From contig CAZWFN010000031.1 of NCBI GenBank assembly GCA_964633205.1, positions 1-50,238 on the forward strand: 50,238 nt of DNA, read 5' to 3'. How positions within the stretch are numbered: position 1 is the stretch's first letter; every line of letters starts with the position of its first letter. This DNA comes from CAYVQE01 sp964633205 (lineage in GTDB: Bacteria; Myxococcota; B64-G9). A program made the position numbers and the translations under genes. The notes under the pieces are model-generated. The model saw nothing but the letters and a program-made list of their open reading frames with translations. It ran no database searches and was not told where the DNA came from. Below are positions 36,732 through 45,100 of this stretch, in pieces.

Positions 36732-37960
36732 GGCAGACCTCCCAGCCGGGTGCCCGGAAAGTAGTGCTGCAGGATGGCGCCGTAGTCGGCGCCGCGCCGG
36801 GCCAGCTCCATGGCGCCGTGCTGGCACAGCCCCACGCCGTGGCCCAGGCCGCGGCCGCTGAACGACAGCACCGCACCGCGCCGGCGGATGGTGAAGTTGG
36901 CCGACTTGAACTTCCCCCAGCCGAAGCGGCGACCCAGCAGCAGGTGGAAACGTTCACCGCTGAGCTCCCATTCCACCTGACCGCGGACCCGCAGCCGCTC
37001 CACCCAGCCGCCGGCGGACCGGCCCAGCACCTCGATGCGGCAGTCGCCACCGCCGAGCGCCGGATGGTGCTCGGCCAGGGCGGCGCAGACCGCGTTGCAC
37101 TCCAACGCCAGCCGCCAGCGGAAGTGCGGCGAGCCGGCGCACAGCGCCCGCTCGCCGCCGCCATCCGGATCCCGATCGGCCACGCCGCGCAGTTGGGGCC
37201 GGTCGGCCGCCGGGCCCCAGATGGCAGCGGCCGCAGCGGTGTGGCCGCCGCAGGTCGAGGCGTAGGCCACCCGGGCCAGGTGATCGCCGGCCCACAGGAT
37301 GCGGCCGCGCACCGCGGCCAGGGCGCGGCGCTGGTCGCGGTCGCAGGCGGCGGCCCCCTGGTAGAGCTGGCAGTGGGTGGTGTCGCAGAAGTCCGCCCTG
37401 GCGTCACGGTGGCGGCCGCGGTGTCCCAGGGCCCAGGTGCGCACCACCACCGCCTGGGCCCGCAGCGCCGCGGCCGGCGCGGCCCGGATCTCGCCGCAGG
37501 TCACCGCGGCCACGTAGTGCTCCAGCGGCACCTGGTTGACCGGCCGGCAACGTCCCCGCGCTTCGCCGACCTCGAGCCGACCGGCATAGGGCCGCGGCTG
37601 CAGCCGGCCCGGTATGCCGACCAGCAGTGGGCCGCGCCCCGCCGTGTCCAGCCGGATGCGGGCCGCCTGCCGTGGGCGGCCGGCGCCCCGCAGCACCACC
37701 GGCGCCGCGCCGCCGCAGCCGAGTGCAACGCTCCTGCGCGGCGCCAGGCGCTGCTCGCGCCCGTCGGCCGCCACCAGCACCGGGGTAAGCTTCGCCCCGC
37801 CGGCGGCGACCACCTCGAGCCGCCGCGGCGAAAACAGCCCCAGGATCTCGACCCGCACCTCGGGCGCTGGGCTCGCCGGCCGCCCGCCCTCAGCGCCCGC
37901 CGCCGCCGGCGCGGCGTTGAACGACAGGGCGATGGCCAGCGCCACGGCACCGCGGATCAC
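36728..37960 (-). CDS. SpoIID/LytB-domain protein
   Basis: 410 aa with a signal peptide (FNAAPAAAGAEG). The SpoIID/LytB domain shows RPVNQVPLEHYVAAVTCGEI, ALRAQAVVVRTWAL, YASTCGGHTA and RGLGHGVGLCQHGAMELA. SpoIID of Bacillus is a lytic transglycosylase acting on denuded glycan; LytB homologues modulate amidases. In this non-sporulating-type context it is expected to cleave or tune peptidoglycan. The GTG at 37960 has AGAGGAGG upstream and overlaps the PBP stop (GTGA). Confidence 0.88.
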   Translation of the reverse strand: MIRGAVALAIALSFNAAPAAAGAEGGRPASPAPEVRVEILGLFSPRRLEVVAAGGAKLTPVLVAADGREQRLAPRRSVALGCGGAAPVVLRGAGRPRQAARIRLDTAGRGPLLVGIPGRLQPRPYAGRLEVGEARGRCRPVNQVPLEHYVAAVTCGEIRAAPAAALRAQAVVVRTWALGHRGRHRDARADFCDTTHCQLYQGAAACDRDQRRALAAVRGRILWAGDHLARVAYASTCGGHTAAAAAIWGPAADRPQLRGVADRDPDGGGERALCAGSPHFRWRLALECNAVCAALAEHHPALGGGDCRIEVLGRSAGGWVERLRVRGQVEWELSGERFHLLLGRRFGWGKFKSANFTIRRRGAVLSFSGRGLGHGVGLCQHGAMELARRGADYGAILQHYFPGTRLGGLP

Positions 37961-39072
37961 GGCCGAGCCTCCTCTTGCCACCGAAGTTGCCAAGGGAACT
38001 TCTGCTTCGATTGATCTTTTTCGAAAGGCTTCGTTTTTCGATCCCCTGTCGACCGGCAGCGCTTGCGGGCGGACTCGACCGCGCGCACCACCGCCGCCGC
38101 CAGCGGTGCCGCCGTGCCGCCGCCGGTGCCCCGGTGGACGAAGACCACCAGCGCCAGCTCCGGCCGGACGGCCGGCCAGAATCCCACGAACCAGCCGTGG
38201 CTGCGCCAGGGGGTCCGGTCCCAGCCGGCGGTGCCGGTCTTGCCGGCGACGCCCAGGCGGTCGAGCCCGGCGGCGGCGCCGGTGCCGAAGGCGCTCGCCT
38301 CGCGCATGGCGTCGCGCAGCAGCCGCAAGTGCTGCGCTCCCGGCAACAGCCCGCGCCGCGGCGCCGACCCTCCCGCCGGCGCGTCGCGGCGCGGGCTGTG
38401 AAGAGCGCCGCCGTTGGCCACGGCGCCCACCAGGCTGAGCAGCTGCAAACCGGTCAGCTCCAGCCCCGCCACCTGGCCCACCGCCAGCCGCGCCGCCTGC
38501 CGGCGGTCGAGCGCCGGCGGCAGCCGGCCGCCGATCTCACCCGGCACATCGGAGCCGGTGGAGCGCCCCAGCCCGCAACGCCGGGCGGTGGCCAGCAAGC
38601 GCGGTGCCGCCAGCCGCTCGCCGAGCCGGGCGAAGTAGAGGTTGCAAGAGTAGGCCAGCGCCTTGCGCAGGTTGACCGGACCGTGGCCCGGTTCCAGCCA
38701 GCAGCCCACCCGGCCGCCGCTGGAACCCTCCTGGTGGGGCCGCCCGCGACAGCGGTAGGCCGCGATCGGATCCACCTTCCCCGCTCGTAGGGCATGGTAG
38801 GCGGTCACCAGCTTGAACACCGAGGCCGGTTGGAAACGGTGCTTGGCCAGCAGATCGCCGTGCTCCAACCACAGCAGCCGCCCGGTCCAGACGTCCATCA
38901 CGGCGAAGGCTTCCAGCCGGCCCGCTGCCCGCCCGGCGGGCTCGGCGCCGGCCAGCCGGCGGGCCAGGCAGTCCCCCTGCTCGGACGTCAGCCCGCGGCC
39001 GCGGCCTGGCGCCGGAACCGCGGCCAGAGACAGGCCGCAGGCCAGCAGCAGTGCGATGCGACGGCCGCTCAT
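37957..39072 (-). CDS. Penicillin-binding transpeptidase-domain protein
   Basis: 371 aa. A signal peptide (SLAAVPAPG) is followed by a single transpeptidase/class D-like serine enzyme domain with all three active-site motifs: S84-x-x-K87 (ASVFKL), S142-C-N and K278-T-G. It lacks the N-terminal PBP-dimerisation or glycosyltransferase domain, so it is smaller than class A/B PBPs and may be a D,D-transpeptidase, carboxypeptidase or beta-lactamase-like enzyme. The C-terminus has extra basic residues (KTKPFEKDQSKQKF). The ATG at 39072 overlaps the kinase stop (ATGA); a SpoIID gene follows. Confidence 0.88.
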   Translation of the reverse strand: MSGRRIALLLACGLSLAAVPAPGRGRGLTSEQGDCLARRLAGAEPAGRAAGRLEAFAVMDVWTGRLLWLEHGDLLAKHRFQPASVFKLVTAYHALRAGKVDPIAAYRCRGRPHQEGSSGGRVGCWLEPGHGPVNLRKALAYSCNLYFARLGERLAAPRLLATARRCGLGRSTGSDVPGEIGGRLPPALDRRQAARLAVGQVAGLELTGLQLLSLVGAVANGGALHSPRRDAPAGGSAPRRGLLPGAQHLRLLRDAMREASAFGTGAAAGLDRLGVAGKTGTAGWDRTPWRSHGWFVGFWPAVRPELALVVFVHRGTGGGTAAPLAAAVVRAVESARKRCRSTGDRKTKPFEKDQSKQKFPWQLRWQEEARP

Positions 39073-40595
39073 CGGCGGCGCCTCTTCTTGCGCCGGTTCG
39101 CCCGCGGGCGCTGGCGGCGCTTCTGGCGCCGGCGCAACCGGCGCCAGCGCTTCCGGCGGGTCCAGCGGACCCGCAGCCGGGTCTCGCGATCGGCGACGAT
39201 GGCCCGGCGATAGGACTTGACCCGCTGCGAGCCGGGGCGCCGCACCTCGACCGCATAGCGACCGGGATCCAACGGCAGCCGCTTCAGCGGGGCCACCCCC
39301 ATGCGCTCGCCGTCGACGTAGACCTCGGAGCGGCGGTCGACGGTGACGGTCAAAAAGCCGGTCGGCCGCGGCCACAGCAGGCTGACGGCAATCCCGGCGC
39401 CGGCCAGCAACAGCAGACCGAGCGCCAGCCACGGCCAGCGCCGGCGTTGGCTCCGGCCGCTGTCGGCGGCCCTGTCCGCCAAGGTTGGCTCGTGGGTCGT
39501 GCTCGACTCGTCGGCCAGCGAGGCGAAATCGGGCCGCGGCGCCTGCTGCGGCTCGACCAGGCCGAGCAGCTCGTCCATGTGCATCTCGGCGGTGTGCTCG
39601 GCAGCATCGGTGCCTTCCGCGTCCTCATCCTCGTCGTCGGGCAAAAAGGCCGCCAGCGGCTCGGCGCCGGCGTCGGCTGCCGGATGCTCCAAGGCGCGGC
39701 TCACCCGCCGGCCGAGCACCCGGGCGGTGGCCTCCGGCTTGCCGATGAAGGGCTGCAGCGCCCGGGCGAAGACCTCGCCAGACGGAATGCGGCCGTCCGG
39801 ATCCTTGCACAGGGCCTGGTCCACGATGGCGTCCAGCGCTTGCGGCACTTGGCGGCACAGCTGGCTGGGTGGAGGGGGCTCGTGGCCCAGCACGCGCTCC
39901 CAGGTGTCCTTGGGCAAGACCGCCAGAAAGGGATTGGCTCCGGTCAGCAACTCGTAGAGCACCACGCCGAGCGAAAACAGGTCGGAGCGGCCGTCGAACG
40001 GCTTGCCGGCCACGTACTCCGGCGACATGTACTCGTACTTGCCCTTCAACACACCGGGCATGGTGGACTGGGCGTACTGGGCCGCCCGGGCGATGCCGAA
40101 GTCGGTGATCAACACCCGGCCCGTGCAGTCGATCAGCACATTGCCGGGGCTGATGTCCCGGTGCACCACCGGCCCGGAGGCCGGGTCGGCCCCTCCCCGG
40201 TGGGCATAGCCCAGGCCGAGGGCCACCTCGTGGACCGCATAGGCGATCTCGTGCAGGCTCATCGCCAGCCGCCCCGGCGGGCTGTGGACGATCAGATCCT
40301 CGAGATCCATTCCCGCCAGGAACTCCATGATGATGTAGTAGTGCGAGCCGGCGTTGATCAGGTCGTGGGTGCGCACGATGTTCGGGTGCACCATGGACGA
40401 GGCGATGCGGGCCTCGTTGACGAACATGCCGACGAACTCGCGATCGGCCGCCAGCTGCGGGAACAGGCGCTTGACGGCCACCACCCGCCGGCTGCCATCG
40501 GGCAGGCGTTCCTCGGCCTTGAGCACCTCGGCCATCCCCCCCTTGCCCACCTGCTCGAGCAGGGTGTAGCGCCCGACTGTCTGGCCTTCCGCCAT
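39069..40595 (-). CDS. Transmembrane Ser/Thr protein kinase with PEGA domain and polybasic tail
   Basis: 508 aa. A Hanks-type kinase domain (about 8-290) has the Gly-rich loop GKGGMAEV, Lys42 (VAVKRL), HRDISPGN (144-151) and DFG (164-166). An acidic linker (FLPDDEDEDAEGTDAAEH) leads to one transmembrane helix (about 387-408), then a periplasmic PEGA domain (TGFLTVTVDRRSEVYVDGERMGVAPL) and a tail of about 29 mostly Arg/Lys residues. Expected: extracytoplasmic sensing with phosphorylation of cytoplasmic targets. The basic tail could bind anionic cell-wall or lipid. It starts 69 nt after the NIF3 stop, has a weak ribosome binding site, and is coupled to a PBP gene. Confidence 0.92.
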   Translation of the reverse strand: MAEGQTVGRYTLLEQVGKGGMAEVLKAEERLPDGSRRVVAVKRLFPQLAADREFVGMFVNEARIASSMVHPNIVRTHDLINAGSHYYIIMEFLAGMDLEDLIVHSPPGRLAMSLHEIAYAVHEVALGLGYAHRGGADPASGPVVHRDISPGNVLIDCTGRVLITDFGIARAAQYAQSTMPGVLKGKYEYMSPEYVAGKPFDGRSDLFSLGVVLYELLTGANPFLAVLPKDTWERVLGHEPPPPSQLCRQVPQALDAIVDQALCKDPDGRIPSGEVFARALQPFIGKPEATARVLGRRVSRALEHPAADAGAEPLAAFLPDDEDEDAEGTDAAEHTAEMHMDELLGLVEPQQAPRPDFASLADESSTTHEPTLADRAADSGRSQRRRWPWLALGLLLLAGAGIAVSLLWPRPTGFLTVTVDRRSEVYVDGERMGVAPLKRLPLDPGRYAVEVRRPGSQRVKSYRRAIVADRETRLRVRWTRRKRWRRLRRRQKRRQRPRANRRKKRRRR

Positions 40596-40627
40596 CGCGT
40601 CTCGATCCGCCCGGCCTGCAATTCCCT

Positions 40628-40652
40628 CATCCCCCGCCCCGCGGGCGGAGGG
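40628..40652 (-). other. GC hairpin between NIF3 and kinase genes
   Basis: Minus strand CCGCCC-GCG-GGGCGG, followed by GGGATGAGGG. It closely matches the hairpin in the leader of the PAS-GGDEF gene (CCGCCCGCRGGGYGGGGGAYGA). There is no T tract in the gene direction, so it is unlikely to be a standard terminator. Confidence 0.4.
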
Positions 40653-40664
40653 TTTTGGCCTGGC

Positions 40665-41432
40665 TCACATGGGGTTGGGGACGTCCAGGTGCTCGACGGC
40701 GATCCCGGTCTGCTCGGCGATCCGGTCACCCAGCGCCCGCACCCCGAGCTTCTCGCTGTTGTAGTGGCCCAGCGCGATGACGGCGATGCCCAGCTCGCGC
40801 GCCACCGCCACCGTCTGCTCGAACACCGTGCCGGTCACCAGGGCCTGGCAACCGCTGCGGGCGCACTCGACCACCGGCGGGATGTCCCCGCCCCCGCCCA
40901 CCAGAATGCCGATGCGCTCGATCGGAGCGCCGGCGAAATCCAACACCTGCGGCGCGGCGTCGAGCGCAACGGCCAGCCGCTCGGCCAGATCGGCGGGTGC
41001 CAGTGGCGCGGCCAGCCGGCCGGACATGCCGATCGGCGTGCCGTGGTAGAGCCCGAAGCCGTCGTCGCGCTGCGCCAGGTCGAGCAGCGCGGCCAACTGG
41101 GCGTTGTTGCCCAGCTGGCGGTGGGCGTCGAGCGGCAGGTGGTAGGCGTAGAGGTTCAGCTCGTTTTCGAGCAGAACCCGCAGCCGCCGGCCCAGGTGCG
41201 GCTCGATCACCCGCGGATCCTTGTTCCAGAACAGGCCATGGTGCACCAGCAAGGCGTCGGCCCCGCGTTCGAGCGCCGCCGCGAAGAACGCCAACGAGAC
41301 CGAAGGGCAGGTGCAGATCCGCACGATGCGCTCGCGGCCGTAGACCTGCAGCCCGTTGGGGCAACCATCGGCGAAGGCCGCCGGCTGCAGCCAGTCGTCG
41401 AGCAGTGCGGTCAGGGAATCGCGACCGATCAC
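40665..41432 (-). CDS. NIF3-family dinuclear metal-binding protein (YbgI-like)
   Basis: 255 aa. Family motifs include ADGCPNGLQV, VHHGLFW, YHLPLDAH and ALGHYNSEKLGVRAL, with the His and Glu residues that hold two metal ions. These hydrolase-like proteins form hexameric toroids. The cellular role is not settled; GTP cyclohydrolase 1 type 2 is a common but often unproven label. It overlaps the yfaP-like stop (GTGA), so it is the fifth gene of the alpha-2-macroglobulin operon rather than a stand-alone housekeeping gene. A GTG at 41432 is the start. Confidence 0.9.
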   Translation of the reverse strand: MIGRDSLTALLDDWLQPAAFADGCPNGLQVYGRERIVRICTCPSVSLAFFAAALERGADALLVHHGLFWNKDPRVIEPHLGRRLRVLLENELNLYAYHLPLDAHRQLGNNAQLAALLDLAQRDDGFGLYHGTPIGMSGRLAAPLAPADLAERLAVALDAAPQVLDFAGAPIERIGILVGGGGDIPPVVECARSGCQALVTGTVFEQTVAVARELGIAVIALGHYNSEKLGVRALGDRIAEQTGIAVEHLDVPNPM

Positions 41433-42175
41433 GGCGTCACCTCCTCCCCCGGCCCCGCCCGCTCGGCCACCGCGGGTGGGGCCACCTCGAACTCGCCGAC
41501 CAGGACCTTGTCACCGGTCTTGGTCAGAAACTTGCTATACTCCAACCGGCGCTCGCGCTCGGTGCCCTCGAACAGCACCACCTGGACCCGGCAGCCGGTC
41601 TGCGGGTGACCGTGGCTGGAGTAGTACTTGACCTCGACCCGGTAACTGCCGCTGGCGGCGTGGGCCAGGGTGAACACCTCGGGGCCGAAACCGTCGGTGT
41701 CGTCGACGTCGAGCTTGCCGCCCAGCGCGGTGGTGCGGTGGGCGTAGTAGCACTCCTCGCCCGCCGGGTCGGTCACGTGCAGATCGACGTCGGTCCCATC
41801 GGTGTCCCAGCCCAACACCACCTGCAGATCGACCGGCGGCACATCCGAGAAGAAGCTCACCGAGTCGCGGCCCTGGCCGGTGGCGTTGGTCGCCACCACC
41901 TCGATGGCGTTGTTGCCCTTGGAGACCACGATGGTGGCGGCGAACTTGCCCGCTTCGAGATCGATGGTGCGGGCGAAGCCGTTGACCACCAGGGTGACCC
42001 GCGGGATGGACTCGTCCGATACGCTGCCGCTGACCTCGATGATGCGCTGTGACGACCAGCCGCCGACCGGGGCGGCGATCTCGACGGTGGGCGCCTCGTC
42101 CGGCGGAGCCGCCGGTTCCGCCGCCAGCAACGGCGAACCGGCCATCAGTGCGCCGATCAGAATCGCACCGCGCAT
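41429..42175 (-). CDS. Exported DUF2135 protein (YfaP/MagA-like)
   Basis: 248 aa with a signal peptide (SPLLAAEPA). The N-terminal half is an Ig-like beta domain (VEIAAPVGGWSSQRIIEVSGSV). The C-terminal half holds the DUF2135 pattern LGWDTDGTDVDLHVTDPAGEEC and DGFGPEVFTL. In E. coli yfaP and the Pseudomonas mag operon, proteins of this kind are encoded with the alpha-2-macroglobulin and at least some associate with it. The ATG at 42175 lies 3 bp after the stop of the macroglobulin gene. Periplasmic partner protein is the likely role. Confidence 0.82.
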   Translation of the reverse strand: MRGAILIGALMAGSPLLAAEPAAPPDEAPTVEIAAPVGGWSSQRIIEVSGSVSDESIPRVTLVVNGFARTIDLEAGKFAATIVVSKGNNAIEVVATNATGQGRDSVSFFSDVPPVDLQVVLGWDTDGTDVDLHVTDPAGEECYYAHRTTALGGKLDVDDTDGFGPEVFTLAHAASGSYRVEVKYYSSHGHPQTGCRVQVVLFEGTERERRLEYSKFLTKTGDKVLVGEFEVAPPAVAERAGPGEEVTP

Positions 42176-42178
42176 GGC

Positions 42179-45100
42179 TCACTCCTCCACCGTCAGCTGC
42201 TGGCTGGCCGAGTTGCCGGCCAGCTGGGGGTCGTACATGGGCAGCACCCTGGCCGGCAGCTGGTTGTACGTTCCCGCCAGGGTGGCCCGCACCAGGTAGG
42301 CCAGCCGGCGTTCGCCGGCCGGCAAGCGGCTGATGAAAAATGCCGCGTGCTGATCGTGGAACTCGCGGTGCAGCCGCGGCTGGCGCAGCTCGATTCCGGG
42401 CAGGCGGTAGCCGCGGTCGCGCTCGATCGGCTGCACGCCGGCCGGCAGGGGATCCTCGACCAGTACGTAGTCGGCCTGGCGATCGGTCTCGATGTCGAGC
42501 ACCACCAACAGGGCCTGGCCCGAGGCCACCGCCCCTGTGAGCGGGGCCAGCTGCAACCGCCAGCCGTCTTCGGTCGGCTCCTCGACCACCCGCAGCAGGC
42601 GGCGCCGAATGCGCAATGCCTCGCCGCGCGCCGGGATGTGCTCGCCGCGACCGAAGAAGCGCAGCGCAGCGGTGTAGAACAGCACCCCCTCGCCCCGGCG
42701 TTCGAGCTCCAGCCGGTTGGCGCCCAGACGGCCCCGGCGGTCGGTCATCAGCGCCACGCTGGGCGCCAGCATGTCATCGGGCCCGAAGTGGACCGGATCG
42801 GCGCTCTCACCGTTGAGCCGGGCCCTCAGCTCGGCATCGTAGCGGTCGCCGCCGGCGCGCTTGAGGTAGTCGACCAGGGCGAAGATGGCCATGGCCGTAT
42901 CGCGCGTCGATCGCCAGCGATCGCCGCGCCGCGCCGCCATCAGCCAGCGCACCGCCGCCGGGATGTGCACGCTGTCGGGACGGGTCAGCAGCAGCGAGCG
43001 CAGGGTGGCGGCCGTGGTCTCGACCGGGTCGCTGGCCCAACCGCCGCCATCCCGATCGGGCCCCCACCAGGTGCCGGCCGCGGCGCTCGTATGGGCCGCT
43101 TGCACCAGCCGGCCGCTGACCTCGGCGGCTCGCTCCCGCTGGCCGAGCTCGAACAGCCCCATGGCCAGCAAAGCCCGGCCGTACTCGGTCAGGCTCTGCT
43201 CGCGCTCGACCAGCTTGTCCAGCATCGAAGGGTACTTCACCCCGGCCAGGGCCAGGGCGTAGAGCAGGTAGGCCCGCTCGGTGGGCGTCCGGCCGCGGCC
43301 GCGCAGCAGGTGGTCGAGCCGGTTGACGCCGCGATCGAGCATGTCGCCGTCGATCCGCCAGCCCAGCCGCTTGGCCAGGCCGAGACCGTGGACCACGTAG
43401 GCGGTCATGAAGGCGTCGGTCCCGTCGTCGGCCCACCAACCCCAGCCGCCGTCGTCGTGCTGCAGCTGGGACAACCGGGCCAGCCCGGCGTGGATGTAGC
43501 CGGGCAGCTTCTCCTCCAGCTTCTCGTTCTCCAGCCCCAGCTCGCGCAGCGCCTTGGCCACCACCAGGTCGGGCAGAAAGCGGCTCATGGTCTGCTCGGT
43601 GCAGCCATAGGGATAGCCGGCCAGGAACTCCAGCGAGGCCATCAGCGCCGGGGCCACCCCGCTCGAGACCTGGACCGCGGCGCGAACCGAGTCCGGCCGG
43701 GCCGTCTCGGGCACCGCCAGCTCCACCTCCGCCCGCGGCCGCTCGTCGTCGAGCGCCCCGCCGGCCAGCAGCACCTGCTCCATGCCGTAGGGCCGCACCG
43801 GCAGCGTCTGCTCCAGACCGTCGCCCAGGTCGCCAGCCGCCGCCCGGGCGGCGAGCTTCACCGGTCCGGCGCGCCGGGCTTCGGCCGCGAAGACCGCCGT
43901 GCCCGCCCCCTGGGCCGCGACCTGCACCTGCTGGGGCTCACCGGTGAGCTGCAGGCCGGCGTCGGCCTCCAGGCTGACGGCGAAAGTGTGCGCGGTATCG
44001 GTGTAGTTGTGCACCAGCACTCCCAGCCGGCAACGATCGCGCTCGACCAGGAAGGTCGGCCGGGCCAGGCGGACCACCACCGGCTTGGACACCTGCAGCC
44101 GGCCGACGCCCTGGCCCACCCGGGTGTCGCGGGTGATGACCCGGGCGGTGGCCCGCCAGGTGGTCAGGTTGTCTGGCAGATCGAGCTTCAGGCTGGCGCG
44201 GCCCTGGGCGTCGGTGGTCAGCATGGGTGCGAAGGCCAGCGTGTCGCGGAAGCGGGTGCGCAGCCGGGTCGCGGCCGCCGCCTTGAACGAGCCGGGCACC
44301 ACCGGCGGCCGCAGCTGCAGCGCGGCCACCTCGTCGCGCCGGCTCTGGCCGTAGCCGTAGAAGCGGTAGTCCAGCGAACAGCCGCCGCGCACGTCGTTGC
44401 GTTTGCGGTGGTAGAAGAAGCGATCGATGGGCACCGCCAGCTCCGGGCTGATGCCGTAGATGGCCTCGTCCACCACCGCCAGGGCCACCTCGGCGTCGGC
44501 CACCGGCTCGCCGCGGTGGTCGCGCACCGCGACCGAGAAAGCCACCGGCTGGCCCGGGCGGGCCTGCTCCGGCTCGGCCCGCAGCTGCACGTCGAGCAGA
44601 CGCTCCACCGGGGGCACCACCACGTCGAGCCGCCGTTCATACAGGGCGCCGTCGAACACGCTGGCCACGCGCACGAAGAAGTTGGGCGTCTGGGCCGGCT
44701 CGATGGGCACCTCCAGCACGACCGAGTGCCCCTTGGCCCGCAGCACCTCGGCCCGGTACAGCCGGCCGCCCTCGACGGTGGCCAGCAGGTGGGCGTCGGC
44801 GTGCGGGGTCAGCAACAGGAAGCGGGCCTGCTGGCCGACCCGGTAGGAGCGCCGATCGGCCACGATCTCGAGCTCGGGCGGGGCGTGGGGGATGTCGCCG
44901 CCGGCGGCGGTGACGTAGAGGGATTTTTCGGCCTCGACGGTGTTGCCCTGATCGTCGGTGGCCCGGGCCGCGATGCGGTAGGTGCCGCCGCCCTCCGGCT
45001 CGAACTCCAGCCAGGCCCGGCCCCGCTCGTCGGTGCGCAGCGTGCGCTCGAGCACCGGCTGAGCCGCGGCTGCCACCGGATCGCCGCCGCGCCGGACGCT

